From Verrucomicrobiales bacterium (lineage in GTDB: Bacteria > Verrucomicrobiota > Verrucomicrobiia > Limisphaerales > CANJXF01), in NCBI GenBank assembly GCA_947478865.1, contig CANJXF010000029.1, positions 1 to 50,663 of the forward strand: a stretch of DNA of 50,663 nt. The letters run 5' to 3'. A program made the position numbers and the translations under genes. Below, in pieces: positions 9,251 through 21,298 of the stretch (the first letter of the stretch is position 1; each line of letters begins with the position of its first letter). The notes beneath the pieces are model-generated. The model was not told the origin of the DNA. It did not search any database and worked only from the letters and a program-made list of their open reading frames with translations.

Positions 9251-9619
9251 TCAATGCAATGAAGCGGGCGATGCGCCCGACGCCTGGCTGATTTCCACAT
9301 GAACAGCCGTGCCGTAACACAAAACTTCAGTGATGCCCTGCCCGATCTCCGTCGCATCGTAGCGGATGCCAATCACCGCATTCGCCCCCAACTCCGAGGC
9401 GTGCGCCAGCATCTGGCGAAACGCGTCATCGCGCGCCCGCTCACAAAGCGTGGTGTATAGGGTAATATTTCCACCAAAAATGCTTTGAATTGACGCGCCG
9501 AAATTTCCGATGATCGACCGCGAACGAACGATGATCCCGCGCACCACGCCCAGCGATTTGACCACGCGATGGCCGGGCAATTCAAATGCGGTCGTGGTAA
9601 ATGGATGTGTATGGCTCAT
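9251..9619 (-). CDS. YbjQ/UPF0145 family heavy-metal-binding-like protein
   Basis: The 122-aa protein matches the UPF0145 (YbjQ) pattern: a [17 protein letters not shown] start, [32 protein letters not shown], and [17 protein letters not shown] near the C-terminus. The family forms small oligomers and is often labelled a putative heavy-metal-binding domain, but its cellular role is not settled. The frame is open from 9664. The ATG at 9619 (MSHTHPF) is chosen because the upstream 15 residues have no family counterpart. It sits between ruvB and yebC on the same strand. Confidence 0.88.
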   Translation of the reverse strand: MSHTHPFTTTAFELPGHRVVKSLGVVRGIIVRSRSIIGNFGASIQSIFGGNITLYTTLCERARDDAFRQMLAHASELGANAVIGIRYDATEIGQGITEVLCYGTAVHVEISQASGASPASLH

Positions 9620-9708
9620 CGAATGTGAAATTGAACACAAATGTGCTCCCAAGCAGAAGCACAATTTATCTTCAGAACTGCCGGGGATGAACGAACCGTG
9701 CGCTGCAT

Positions 9709-10728
9709 CTAAAACAGCTTTGTTTGATTGCCCGCCGCCGGTCTGAGCCCAAGTTTGGTGTAACTCAATTCTGTGGCCACGCGGCCTTGCGATGTTCGAT
9801 TCAGATATCCTTCCATGATCAAATAGGGTTCGTAAACCTCTTCGAGCGTGTCCGATTCTTCACCGACCGCCACTGCGAGCGAACCGAGTCCAACCGGACC
9901 GCCGCCAAATTTCACAATGATCGCTTCGAGAATGCGTTTATCCATTTCATCGAGGCCATTCTGGTCGATTTCCAACATGGCCAGAGCTTGATCGGCAATC
10001 TGCGCGGTGATGCGCCCGTCGGCCCGGACCTGCGCATAATCCCGGACACGGCGGAGTAAATTATTGGCAATGCGCGGGGTGCCGCGACTCCGCCGCGCGA
10101 TTTCAACCGACCCTTTTTCCTCGATCTCGATGCTGAGCAAATTGGCGGAGCGCGTGACAATTTTTTCCAACTGCTCGGCCTTGTAGTAATCCACCCGCTC
10201 CCGCACCGGAAACCGGGTCAGTAGCGGAGCCGTCAATAAACCGCTGCGCGTCGTGGCGCCGATCAAAGTAAAGCGCGGCAAATTCAGGCGAACACTCCGC
10301 GCGTTTGGACCCTGGTCGATGATGATGTCCAACTTGAAATCTTCCATCGCCGGGTAGAGATATTCTTCAATCGTCTTTTGCAAACGATGGATTTCATCGA
10401 TGAACAACACGTCGCCCTCCTCCAAATTCGTGAGCAAGCCCGCGAGATCGCCCGCCTTCTCAATGGTGGGGCCGGACGTGGATTTCAAATTGGTACCCAT
10501 CGCCTTGGCAATGATGTTGGCTAAAGTCGTTTTGCCCAGACCCGGAGGTCCGCTCAACAGGATGTGGTCGATGGCTTCGCCCCGTTGCTTGGCGGCTTGC
10601 ACGGCGATTTCGAGTCGTTCTTTGACCTTGGCCTGGCCGGTGAAATCGGAAAAAAGCGATGGCCGCAAAGTCATTTCCAATGCGGCGTCGGGCTTGGTCA
10701 ACACGTCTGAGATAATGCGCTCGGGCAC
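9709..10728 (-). CDS. ruvB: Holliday junction branch-migration ATPase RuvB
   Basis: RuvB forms hexameric rings that, with RuvA, drive branch migration at Holliday junctions during recombinational repair. Visible are the N-terminal [12 protein letters not shown], Walker [10 protein letters not shown], Walker B DEIHR, sensor-1 region TLIGATTR, the arginine-finger region and the C-terminal winged helix ([29 protein letters not shown]). The frame is open to 10857, but related proteins begin at PERII, so the GTG at 10728 (VPERIISD) is chosen, giving 339 aa. No in-frame ATG lies between there and LRPS except one inside the conserved region. ruvA and ruvC are not in the window. It is divergent from hppA with 123 bases between. 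Confidence 0.93.
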   Translation of the reverse strand: MPERIISDVLTKPDAALEMTLRPSLFSDFTGQAKVKERLEIAVQAAKQRGEAIDHILLSGPPGLGKTTLANIIAKAMGTNLKSTSGPTIEKAGDLAGLLTNLEEGDVLFIDEIHRLQKTIEEYLYPAMEDFKLDIIIDQGPNARSVRLNLPRFTLIGATTRSGLLTAPLLTRFPVRERVDYYKAEQLEKIVTRSANLLSIEIEEKGSVEIARRSRGTPRIANNLLRRVRDYAQVRADGRITAQIADQALAMLEIDQNGLDEMDKRILEAIIVKFGGGPVGLGSLAVAVGEESDTLEEVYEPYLIMEGYLNRTSQGRVATELSYTKLGLRPAAGNQTKLF

Positions 10729-10851
10729 TGGAACAACATGCGGAACGGCCCGAAACACGACAAGGGAAAAGAGGATGACAAAATCATGAGCGCCGTCGAA
10801 AATTAAGTTGGCAATCAGCATTCCTTTTGGAAATAGTGCCGCATTCACTCT

Positions 10852-13380
<2,529 letters not shown>

Positions 13381-13396
13381 GCGCGGATGGATGGAT

Positions 13397-13419
13397 AGCA
13401 CCCGCCTCTGGCGGGTGCT
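13397..13419 (+). terminator. Perfect 10-bp hairpin after hppA, likely terminator
   Basis: agcacccgcc (13397-13406) pairs perfectly with ggcgggtgct (13410-13419) across a three-base loop, 16 bases after the hppA stop. Only a weak T run (aagattt) follows, so it may end transcription inefficiently or stabilise the 3' end of the mRNA. Confidence 0.6.
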
Positions 13420-13447
13420 AAGATTTGGCTAATATAAGGTTCGGCCT

Positions 13448-13782
13448 ATGGAGTTCACCGCCACAGAATCCGGTTTCGAGGACGGGATGGGCGGCGCTTC
13501 AAATGCGGCCGACACGAAAGACTACCATTACGTTTTGTTCGGTCGTCACTGGATGACCAGCACCCAGAGTGCAGCGGCGTTTACTTTGAGTTCGATGACC
13601 AGATTCACGGCTCAGTGGATTCGGTCACGAGAGTTGTGGTAGCCGATGATGTGGTGGCGTTCGAGATGAAGGATCAGCAGAGGATTGTTGTCAGACGTGG
13701 TACGAGCGAGCCACAATGGAGCCGATTCGTGAGAGGGATTTACGATGCATTTAGAGATGTCACTGTCCACAAGGCTTCCTGA
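13448..13782 (+). pseudogene. Frameshifted Imm10-like immunity protein
   Basis: Two overlapping frames together read as one small protein of about 111 residues. The first frame (from ATG 13448) gives ...DYHYVLFGRHW. From about 13554 the reading continues one base back with DDQHPECSGVYFEFDDQ, then VADDVVAFEMKDQQRIVV and FVRGIYDAFRD to a TGA at 13780-13782. Restoring one G in the sequence tggatgacc joins them. The joined product resembles Imm10-type immunity proteins (Y-x-L-F-x-R, acidic patch, G-V-Y-x-E-x-D-D-Q). Such proteins neutralise polymorphic or contact-dependent toxins. No toxin gene is adjacent. It is either a true one-base deletion or an assembly error. The family call is tentative. 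Confidence 0.55.
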
Positions 13783-13878
13783 ATAACAGAACAGGCAAGT
13801 GGTTAAGCTCGGATGAGTTTCATGTTGAGGGCTTGGGCTTGGTTTTGGAGGTTTTTGAAGCTGCACCCGCCGCAGATG

Positions 13879-16041
13879 CTACCCGCGTTGCACTGCTGCC
13901 CGGTAAATCCGCATCAATCCATAATCATATTTATTTCCCAGGAATTGGCGCGCGCCGCCCAGATTTCCAAAACCAAATTTCTCAAATGCGGCGGCGATTT
14001 CCTTTTGCTCTTCCGGCGTGAGGAATTGTTGCAGTTCAATCTTTTCGCCCGCCTCAACCGCAGTGGCCAAGTGGCCATAAATCGTGCTGCCCGCGAAACC
14101 GCGTTGCCGCGCGATCGATTCCACCGTCTCTCCTGATTGAAATAATTTCAAAGTCTCGCGAGTCGTTGTGTTCAGGTGCGGCTTGGCCGCGGGCTGCGCA
14201 ACGAGCGCCTCGTCGGCAAAAATCTGGCGCGGATTGCCCTGCAAATGCGCTGAGATCTCGGCCAAAAAGATTTCGCCGAACTCCCGCAATTTCTTTTCAC
14301 CCACACCGCTGATGCGCGCAAATTCGCGCTCGTTCGAAGGATAATTCCGCGCCATTTGCCGCAGGGAAACATCCGAGAAAATAATGTAGGCGGGCAACTG
14401 GCGTTCGTCGGCCAGTCGCTTGCGAACTTCCCGCAAACGTTCGAACAAAACCTCGTCGCAGGAAATCTCCCCGGCGCGATGCGTTTTGGTCTCAGGCGCT
14501 GCGACCGGTTTGGTCAGCGTCACAGATTTGCGCTGTGTTAAAACGTTTCGCCCGTCCTGGGTCAGTTCCAGCACGCTGAATTTCTCCGTCGTCTGCCGCA
14601 AATGACCGAGCCGCACGAGCTCGCGGCCAATCGCGCCCCACTCCGGGCGCGTGTGTTCTTTGCCGATGCCGTAGGTCGAAAGTTGTTCATGGCCCCACCG
14701 CCGGATTTTATCGGTATCGGCTCCCGTCAAAACTTCGACAATGTGATTCATGCCGACGCCAAATCCGCTTTTCTCGCGAATGCGATACACGCACGAAAGA
14801 AATTTTTGGGTCGCGAGCGTGCCGTCAAACGTGGCGCGGGGCGAAAGGCAATTATCGCAACCGCCGCAATCTTCCTCGGCAGACTCCTCCCCGAAATAGC
14901 GCAACAATTCCGCCCGCCGGCAGACGGCGCATTCCGCATAATGCACCATCTGCTGCAATTGTTCGCGCGCGATTTTTTGTTCCTGCTCGTTTTTCTCGTC
15001 GATGAACTGCATCTGCTTGACGACATCACCCACGCTGAACAGCAAAACGCATTCGCTCGGCAAACCGTCACGGCCCGCCCGCCCGGTTTCCTGATAATAA
15101 CCTTCGATGTTTTTCGGCAGATCGTAGTGGATGACAAAGCGCACGTTCGATTTGTTGATGCCCATGCCGAAAGCGATCGTCGCGCAAATCACGCGGACTT
15201 CATCGCGCAGGAACAACTCCTGATTTCGCGCGCGCTCCTTTTGATCGAGCCCGGCGTGATACGCTCTGGCTTTAACCCCATCCGCACTCAAACGGTCCGC
15301 GACCATCTCGGCCGATTTACGACTTTGGCAATAAACAATCCCGCTCTCCTGCGGACGTTCGCGCACAAACGCCAACGTCTGATCGTAGGCCTTGCTCTTC
15401 GCCAGGACGCGATAAGTCAAATTGGGACGGTTGAAGCTGGCGACGTAGGTCAGCGACTCGCGCAGGCGCAGATGTTTGACGATATCCTCGCGCACACGCT
15501 CGGTTGCCGTCGCAGTGAGCGCCATCAGCGGGACATTCGGCAAGTGGTCGCGCAGCTCCGCAAGCTGGCGATATTCCGGGCGAAAATCGTGACCCCATTC
15601 ACTGATGCAATGCGCTTCATCAACCGCAATGAGATTTATATTCCAGCGCTGCAAATCGGAAATGAACCCGGAGAGCATCAACCGCTCCGGCGCAACGTAA
15701 AGCAGGCGAAATTCGCCATTGTGCAAACCGCGCAACCGTTTTCGCGCTTCGTCCGGTTCGAGAGAAGAATTGAGAAACGTGGCCGCGACACCGCTGGCCT
15801 GCATGGCGTCCACTTGATCCTTCATCAATGCGATCAAGGGTGAAACAACGACCGTTAAACCTTCGCGCGCCAAGGCGGGGAGTTGAAAGCAGAGTGATTT
15901 TCCGCCGCCAGTTGGGAGCAGCGCAAAGACATCTTTTCCCGCGAGCGCGTCGCGAATGATTTCCTCCTGCAACGGGCGAAAGGAGGTGAAGCCGAAATAC
16001 CGCTTGAGCAAGGGCAAGAGTTGGCTGGCTGATGGCGTCAT
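13879..16041 (-). CDS. recQ: ATP-dependent DNA helicase RecQ
   Basis: RecQ unwinds DNA 3'-5' in recombination and replication-fork repair. In order the 720-aa protein shows the helicase core (TGGGKSLCFQLPA Walker A, VDEAHCISEWGHDFRPEY with DEAH box, AFGMGINKSNVRFVIHYDLP, QETGRAGRDG), the RQC zinc site (ECAVCRR and DCGGCDNC), the RQC winged helix, an HRDC domain (about 515-590) and a C-terminal helix-turn-helix-like extension (about 620-720) seen in many longer RecQ proteins. The ATG at 16041 is chosen over a TTG four codons upstream. Neighbours are unrelated. Confidence 0.95.
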   Translation of the reverse strand: MTPSASQLLPLLKRYFGFTSFRPLQEEIIRDALAGKDVFALLPTGGGKSLCFQLPALAREGLTVVVSPLIALMKDQVDAMQASGVAATFLNSSLEPDEARKRLRGLHNGEFRLLYVAPERLMLSGFISDLQRWNINLIAVDEAHCISEWGHDFRPEYRQLAELRDHLPNVPLMALTATATERVREDIVKHLRLRESLTYVASFNRPNLTYRVLAKSKAYDQTLAFVRERPQESGIVYCQSRKSAEMVADRLSADGVKARAYHAGLDQKERARNQELFLRDEVRVICATIAFGMGINKSNVRFVIHYDLPKNIEGYYQETGRAGRDGLPSECVLLFSVGDVVKQMQFIDEKNEQEQKIAREQLQQMVHYAECAVCRRAELLRYFGEESAEEDCGGCDNCLSPRATFDGTLATQKFLSCVYRIREKSGFGVGMNHIVEVLTGADTDKIRRWGHEQLSTYGIGKEHTRPEWGAIGRELVRLGHLRQTTEKFSVLELTQDGRNVLTQRKSVTLTKPVAAPETKTHRAGEISCDEVLFERLREVRKRLADERQLPAYIIFSDVSLRQMARNYPSNEREFARISGVGEKKLREFGEIFLAEISAHLQGNPRQIFADEALVAQPAAKPHLNTTTRETLKLFQSGETVESIARQRGFAGSTIYGHLATAVEAGEKIELQQFLTPEEQKEIAAAFEKFGFGNLGGARQFLGNKYDYGLMRIYRAAVQRG

Positions 16042-16134
16042 TGGCAGCAGCAACTAAACGCTTTCAATGAAGGAGATTCAAGCTCGCGAAAATTTCCCCT
16101 GCGAATTTCTCGAAACGTTTGCTGAAGAACCAAC

Positions 16135-17559
16135 TCAAGCGCTCACGCCCGAAAACCCTGCGTCAGCCAAGCCCTCTAGCTCACCGGTGCTGTCCGCGAA
16201 TTTTTCCGCGGGCGCACCAACCCGGGTGAGCATCGAACGGTAGAGATTGCTGAGCGGCGTTCCTTTTTTGTAAACGAGGTGACGTCCGGTGGCGAGGGCT
16301 CCTCCACCTTTTCCGGCAAGGACGATGGGGAGATTCCGCGGATTATGGGCGTTGCCATCTCTCATTCCCGCGCCGAGCAGGATCATCGAGTTGTCGAGCA
16401 AGGTGCTCTCGCCTTCACGAATCGATTTCATTTTTTCCAGCATGTAAGCGTACTGCGAGAGGTGCCAGGTGTTGATTCGTTTGTACTGCTCCAGCTTGCT
16501 CGCGTTATCCTGATGATGAGATATTTCGTGATGACCGCCTCCCACGCCTTCAAGAAAGGAGAAATTCTTTCCGCTCACGGCGTTGCCAAACATGAAGGTG
16601 CTGATGCGGGTCGAATCGCTCCAGAACGCCAGCACCATCAAATCCAGCATCAACCGGACATGCTCGGTGTGATTGCTTTGGCGCTCGCTGACCTTGGCGG
16701 GATCCGCGTAATAATCTTTGATGCGACCGCCAAGCCGATCGATTTCTTTCATCACCAGCGGATCGGCATTGGCTTCCTCAGCTTTTCGCCTGGCATCGAA
16801 CTCGATTCTTTTTTCAACGGCGCGGACGGATTCCAGATATTCCTCCAGCTTGATTTGATCCGCCTTGCCGACTTTGCGCTGAAGCCGCGCTGCGTCCGCC
16901 ATCACGAGGTCCAAGACGCTTTGATTGCCGGCGGCATTCGCGCCGGTGTCCCCGTGGCTGGAGCGAAATAATCGGTCAAAGGCGAGCTGCGGATTAATCT
17001 CTTTCGCCACCGGAGTCGTCGGCGTGTTCCAGGAAATGTGCCCGCCGTAAAGCGTCGTGAAACCGACGTTCGTATCGACGAAGGTGTTGGTCGGTTCAAT
17101 GCCGAGTTCCAAAGACGGCAGCAGGGTGAGATTGCCGATCTTCCGCGCGGCTAACTGGTCCATGGAAATTCCGCCGCTGCAAATATTGCTTCCGGTCGTG
17201 CGCGTGATCGTGGTTCCAGTGAGAAAACCGCCGGTCTTCACATAATGCCCGTCGCCCGTGTCGGCCGCGGCATTCCATAATTCCGAGAGGACCAGAATGT
17301 CGTTTTTGACTTTGGCTAGCGGCGAGAGAATGGGAGAAAGCTCAAAGCCGCTGCCCCGCGCGGCCGGCGTCCATTGGTGCGGGTTCACTCCATTGGCCAT
17401 GTAAAGCACGGCCATTCGCACTGGAAACTTGGACGGGGCCGCCAACGAGGCCGAAAGCGCCTTGAGCGGCGTCATCGCTTCGAGCAGCGGAAGTCCCATC
17501 ATCGCGCCAACGCCTTTGAGCATCGTGCGCCGCGAAATCTGCCAGGTTTTCTTGCTCAT
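16135..17559 (-). CDS. DUF1552 domain secreted protein (Tat signal)
   Basis: The 474-aa protein starts with a twin-arginine-type signal (ISRRTMLKGVGAMMGLPLLEA) and continues with the DUF1552 pattern (RMAVLYMANGVNPHQWTP, SELWNAAADTGDGHYVKTGGFLTGT, LPSLELGIEP). Members are common in Planctomycetes and Verrucomicrobia and are nearly always encoded next to a DUF1592/DUF1588-type cytochrome, as here: the start overlaps the stop of the upstream partner by 4 bases. The pair probably works in the periplasm on a shared substrate. The reaction is not known. Confidence 0.88.
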   Translation of the reverse strand: MSKKTWQISRRTMLKGVGAMMGLPLLEAMTPLKALSASLAAPSKFPVRMAVLYMANGVNPHQWTPAARGSGFELSPILSPLAKVKNDILVLSELWNAAADTGDGHYVKTGGFLTGTTITRTTGSNICSGGISMDQLAARKIGNLTLLPSLELGIEPTNTFVDTNVGFTTLYGGHISWNTPTTPVAKEINPQLAFDRLFRSSHGDTGANAAGNQSVLDLVMADAARLQRKVGKADQIKLEEYLESVRAVEKRIEFDARRKAEEANADPLVMKEIDRLGGRIKDYYADPAKVSERQSNHTEHVRLMLDLMVLAFWSDSTRISTFMFGNAVSGKNFSFLEGVGGGHHEISHHQDNASKLEQYKRINTWHLSQYAYMLEKMKSIREGESTLLDNSMILLGAGMRDGNAHNPRNLPIVLAGKGGGALATGRHLVYKKGTPLSNLYRSMLTRVGAPAEKFADSTGELEGLADAGFSGVSA

Positions 17560-19412
17560 GGTTTGCCTTCGGTTTGGCTGTCACGCCGGTATTGGAATGG
17601 ATAACTTTTAGCGATTTCCAGAATTAACGTCGAGCTTCGATAATCGTTCTTCGCCAATTCCTTCGTAATATTCTTCAGGGTTGGCCGATCGCAAAATTCC
17701 AATCCGCGCCCGAGGGCATAAGCCAGCATTCGTTCGCTCAGGTTCCGAATGAACAACGATTTCTTCTCCAGCATGATTTTCTTCAACTCTGCCGGGCCTT
17801 GAAATTGTTCGCCGGTCGTGAGCACACCGCTCGAATCCACTGGTTCGTTCCCGATCTTGGTGCGCCATCGGCCAATTGCGTCGAAGTTTTCCAAGCCGAA
17901 TCCCAGAGGATCCATGCGTTGATGACACGTGGCGCACTCGGCTTTGGAACGATGTTTTTCCAGGCGTTGCCGCAAGCTCAATCCATCCCGCGGCTTGTCG
18001 TCCGGAGGCAGGCTTTCGACGAGCGGCGGAGGTGGAGGCGGTGGCGTGCCGAAGATTTCATCAAGCACCCAACGCCCGCGCAGAACCGGGCTCGTGCGCT
18101 GCGGATAAGAGGTCAGCGTCAAAACGCCAGCCATCCCGAGCACGCCACCCCGATTGGCATCGTTGAGCGAAACGCGCCGCATCTTCGTCCCCACCACGTT
18201 GGTGAGGCCGTAGTGTTTTCCCAACTCCTCGTTGGCAAAGGTGTATTTGGAATCCAACAGATTCAGCAGGCTTTGGTCTTCGCGCAGCAGCGAATGGAAA
18301 AACTCCACCGGCTCCTTTTGCATCGCAGCCCGCAAGGATGCCGTGTAGCTCGGGAACAGTTTTTGGTCCGGCTGCACGCTTCCTTCCAAGCGCCGCACAC
18401 CCAGCCATTGAACGGTGAAATTATCCGCCAGCGTTCTTGCCTTGGCATCGCGCAACATGCGGCGCACCTGACCTTCAAACACGTTCGTTTGCCGCAGCCT
18501 TTGTTCCCGGGCCAGTTTGAATAACGCCTCATCCGGCATCGAAGACCAAAGAAAGTAGGAAAGCCGCGTGGCCAGCTCGTAATCGTTCAGGGGATACGGA
18601 TCCTTGCCGGCACGCTCGGTCTCGATGCGGAACAGGAAATTGGGCGAAATCAAAACAGCTTTCAGGGCCAGTTTCAGCGACTCGTCAAAGCCCGCTCCCG
18701 CCTTTTGGCTCCGACCAAAAAGCGCCAGCAACGGCTCTATATCCTCGGACGTGGCTGGGCGGCGGAAAGCGCGCGGCACAATGGTTTCAAGATTCTTGCG
18801 CGCCGCCGAATGCGCGTCGGTGAAGATTCCCGCGTGCACGAATGCTTTCTGGAAGTTGACCTGCGCCAAAATCTCGTCTGCCGCGACCAGGTATTTCTCC
18901 ATGAGAATCGGCGGGATGAAAAGTGTGTCGGCGTTATTGTCGAATCCCCCTCCTCCACCCGCGTCGCCTGGAAACTTGTCTGCCGCCCTCGTCTCGACGC
19001 CCAATAAATCGCGAATGGTGTTGTTGTATTCCAGCCGGTTGAGCCGATGTATGGCTTTGCGACCGGGATCTCGGGCAAGCTGTCCTTCGTCCAAATTATC
19101 GAACGTCTGCTCGATCCAATGCGCGACGCGATCGCGTTCGTCGACGGTCGGCTGCGGCTTCCCGCTTGGAGGCATGGCACCCTCGCGCAATTGGCTCATC
19201 ACCTTCAGCCAAAGTTTTGGATCCCGCTGAACCGAAGTAAGATCAGGAAACGTGCTGAGATTCACGTCGCCCTTGGCTTTCTTTTCCCCGTGACAGTTGA
19301 AGCAATAGTTTTCGAGGATCGGGCGGATATCTTTTTCAAACGGCGCTTCAGCCGCTTGGGCGAGACCGAGCGCGGCGAAAACAAAACCGAAAATGAGCCG
19401 ATGCAATTTCAC
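17556..19412 (-). CDS. DUF1592-family protein with cytochrome c-type heme sites
   Basis: The 618-aa protein has a signal peptide (LIFGFVFAALGLAQAAEA), an N-terminal heme-binding CFNCH within a planctomycete-cytochrome-like domain (about 20-95), the DUF1587 region (RLNRLEYNNTIRDLLGVE), then DUF1595, DUF1592 (YFLWSSMPDEALFKLA), DUF1588 with a second CATCH site (about 505) and DUF1585 at the C-terminus. It starts at GTG 19412. Two CxxCH motifs imply covalent heme and a redox role outside the cytoplasm. It overlaps the DUF1552 gene by 4 bases, forming a two-gene operon. The substrate is unknown. Related gene pairs often accompany secreted polymer degradation. Confidence 0.88.
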   Translation of the reverse strand: MKLHRLIFGFVFAALGLAQAAEAPFEKDIRPILENYCFNCHGEKKAKGDVNLSTFPDLTSVQRDPKLWLKVMSQLREGAMPPSGKPQPTVDERDRVAHWIEQTFDNLDEGQLARDPGRKAIHRLNRLEYNNTIRDLLGVETRAADKFPGDAGGGGGFDNNADTLFIPPILMEKYLVAADEILAQVNFQKAFVHAGIFTDAHSAARKNLETIVPRAFRRPATSEDIEPLLALFGRSQKAGAGFDESLKLALKAVLISPNFLFRIETERAGKDPYPLNDYELATRLSYFLWSSMPDEALFKLAREQRLRQTNVFEGQVRRMLRDAKARTLADNFTVQWLGVRRLEGSVQPDQKLFPSYTASLRAAMQKEPVEFFHSLLREDQSLLNLLDSKYTFANEELGKHYGLTNVVGTKMRRVSLNDANRGGVLGMAGVLTLTSYPQRTSPVLRGRWVLDEIFGTPPPPPPPLVESLPPDDKPRDGLSLRQRLEKHRSKAECATCHQRMDPLGFGLENFDAIGRWRTKIGNEPVDSSGVLTTGEQFQGPAELKKIMLEKKSLFIRNLSERMLAYALGRGLEFCDRPTLKNITKELAKNDYRSSTLILEIAKSYPFQYRRDSQTEGKP

Positions 19413-19507
19413 AATTTTGGAGGAAGCAAAATACCTTCAAAACTGATGGCGGGCGATTTGCTTCTCGCCTCGGGCTTCAGCGGAGTTGCGCCTTCCAACG
19501 CAACAAC

Positions 19508-21298
19508 TCAGTGATATTCCTGCACCGTCTTCACACCATAGCCGCTCTTCTTCAACGCGGCGATGCCCAGTGCGGCTGCTTCAGCGCCGCTGATCGTGGT
19601 CATGATGGGCGTTCCGGTGTAAACCGCAGTCGTGCGAATTTTCACTTCATCGGCGCGCGGGGTCTGGCCGGATGGAGTATTGATCACGAGTTGGATCTCG
19701 CGATTCTTTAGAAGATCGACGGCGTTGGGTCGGCCTTCGGAAAGTTTGAAAATGCGCTGCACCTTGAGTCCGGCTTGTTCCAAGACGGTCGCCGTTCCGC
19801 TGGTGGAAACAATCTCGAACCCGAGATCCACAAATTTCTTGGCGACTTCGACCGCTTCCTTCTTGTGCATGTCGCTCACGGAAATAAAGACCCGGCCGCT
19901 CATCGGCAAGGGCGCGTTCGCCGCCATTTGCGATTTCGCGTAGGCAATCCCGAGATCGGTGTCCAGCCCCATGACTTCGCCCGTGGAACGCATTTCAGGT
20001 GAAAGCAGGATGTCCTGGCCATGAAATTTATTGAACGGGAAAACGGACTCTTTGACCGCCCAGTATTTCGTCCAGATTTCCTTGGTGAAATTAAGTTCCT
20101 TCAACGTCTTGCCCGCCATGACTTTCGCGGCAAGCTTGGCGAGCGGATAACCAATGGCTTTGCTGACGAACGGAACGGTGCGCGAGGCGCGCGGATTGAC
20201 TTCAAGAACGTAAACGGTGTCGCCTTTCACGGCATATTGCACGTTCATCAACCCGATCACTTTCAACTCGCGCGCCATGGCGTGCGTGTATTCACGAATG
20301 ATGTTGATCACTCTTTCGGAAAGTGTGTGCGGCGGCAAAACCATCGCGGCGTCGCCGGAATGAACGCCCGCAAACTCGATGTGCTCCAGCATTCCGCCGA
20401 TGACGATCGTGCCTTCGTCGGGATTCTTGAAATGGCCAACGTCGGTGATGCAATCGACATCCACTTCCGTGGCGTCCTCGAGGAATTTATCCACGAGAAC
20501 AGGGCGTTCGGGCGATGCTTCAACGGCAAAACGCATGTAGTGCGAAAGCTCGCTGTCGGAATAAACAATCTGCATGGCGCGCCCACCGAGCACGAAAGAA
20601 GGGCGAACCAAAACGGGATAGGTCAACCGCTTTGAAATGACGAGAGCTTCTGCTTCGTTAGTAGCGAGACCGTTGGGCGGCTGCGGGATTTTCAGCTTAT
20701 CGAGCATCGCGGCGAACAGTTTCCGGTCTTCGGCGATTTCGATGCTTTGCGGCGAGGTGCCGATGATGTTGACGCCGTTTTTCTGGAGAGCGAGAGCGAG
20801 ATTGAGCGGAGTTTGCCCGCCGAATTGCGCGATGGCTCCCCAGCACTTTTCGCGTTCGTAGATGTGCAATACATCTTCCAGCGTGAGCGGCTCAAAATAA
20901 AGTTTGTCGCTGGTGTCGTAATCGGTCGAAACCGTTTCCGGATTTGAATTCACCATCAGCGTTTCAAACCCATCTTCCTTCAACGCAAACGCCGCGTGGA
21001 CGCAGCAATAATCAAATTCAATCCCCTGCCCGATTCGGTTCGGCCCGCCGCCGAGAATCATTACTTTCTTTTTATCGGACGGCTTTGTTTCATCGTCGCC
21101 GCGATCGTACGTGGAATAAAAATACGGTGTGTAAGCTTCAAACTCGGCCGCGCAGGTGTCCACGAGGCGATAGCTCGGAATGAGGCCGATTTCCTTTCGT
21201 TCGGCGCGAATCGCGTCCTCGGTCGTGCCGGTCAAATGGGCAATCTGCCGGTCGGAAAATCCGAGCGACTTGGCTTTGGTCAATAGTTCAACATTCAT
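19508..21298 (-). CDS. carB: Carbamoyl-phosphate synthase large subunit, C-terminal half only
   Basis: The 596-aa protein matches only the second half of CarB: part of the oligomerisation domain (GFSDRQIAHLTG, VDTCAAEFEAYTPYFYSTYD), then the carbamate-phosphorylating half (GGGPNRIGQGIEFDYCCVHAA, NSNPETVSTDYDTSD, FGGQTPLNLA, ATP-grasp core with RPSFVLGGRAM and EVNPRASR), and the MGS allosteric domain (about 450-596). Full-length CarB is about 1070 aa. A TAA stop lies in frame just upstream of the start, so this is a real gene boundary. The first half (bicarbonate phosphorylation) must be encoded elsewhere if the enzyme works. Split carB genes are known in some archaea and bacteria. Confidence 0.9.
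   Translation of the reverse strand: MNVELLTKAKSLGFSDRQIAHLTGTTEDAIRAERKEIGLIPSYRLVDTCAAEFEAYTPYFYSTYDRGDDETKPSDKKKVMILGGGPNRIGQGIEFDYCCVHAAFALKEDGFETLMVNSNPETVSTDYDTSDKLYFEPLTLEDVLHIYEREKCWGAIAQFGGQTPLNLALALQKNGVNIIGTSPQSIEIAEDRKLFAAMLDKLKIPQPPNGLATNEAEALVISKRLTYPVLVRPSFVLGGRAMQIVYSDSELSHYMRFAVEASPERPVLVDKFLEDATEVDVDCITDVGHFKNPDEGTIVIGGMLEHIEFAGVHSGDAAMVLPPHTLSERVINIIREYTHAMARELKVIGLMNVQYAVKGDTVYVLEVNPRASRTVPFVSKAIGYPLAKLAAKVMAGKTLKELNFTKEIWTKYWAVKESVFPFNKFHGQDILLSPEMRSTGEVMGLDTDLGIAYAKSQMAANAPLPMSGRVFISVSDMHKKEAVEVAKKFVDLGFEIVSTSGTATVLEQAGLKVQRIFKLSEGRPNAVDLLKNREIQLVINTPSGQTPRADEVKIRTTAVYTGTPIMTTISGAEAAALGIAALKKSGYGVKTVQEYH

Noticed and set aside
13545-13565. Programmed -1 frameshift in the Imm10-like gene
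   Set aside because: No slippery heptamer (X-XXY-YYZ) or downstream pseudoknot is visible; a simple base loss or read error is more likely.
13813-14136. 107-codon plus-strand frame after the immunity-like gene
   Set aside because: Most of it overlaps the recQ 3' end in antisense; the rest is Trp-rich low-complexity sequence without a motif.
14602-15843. 413-codon plus-strand frame opposite recQ
   Set aside because: It is antisense to a complete RecQ, has no recognisable motif and arises from the codon bias of the real gene.
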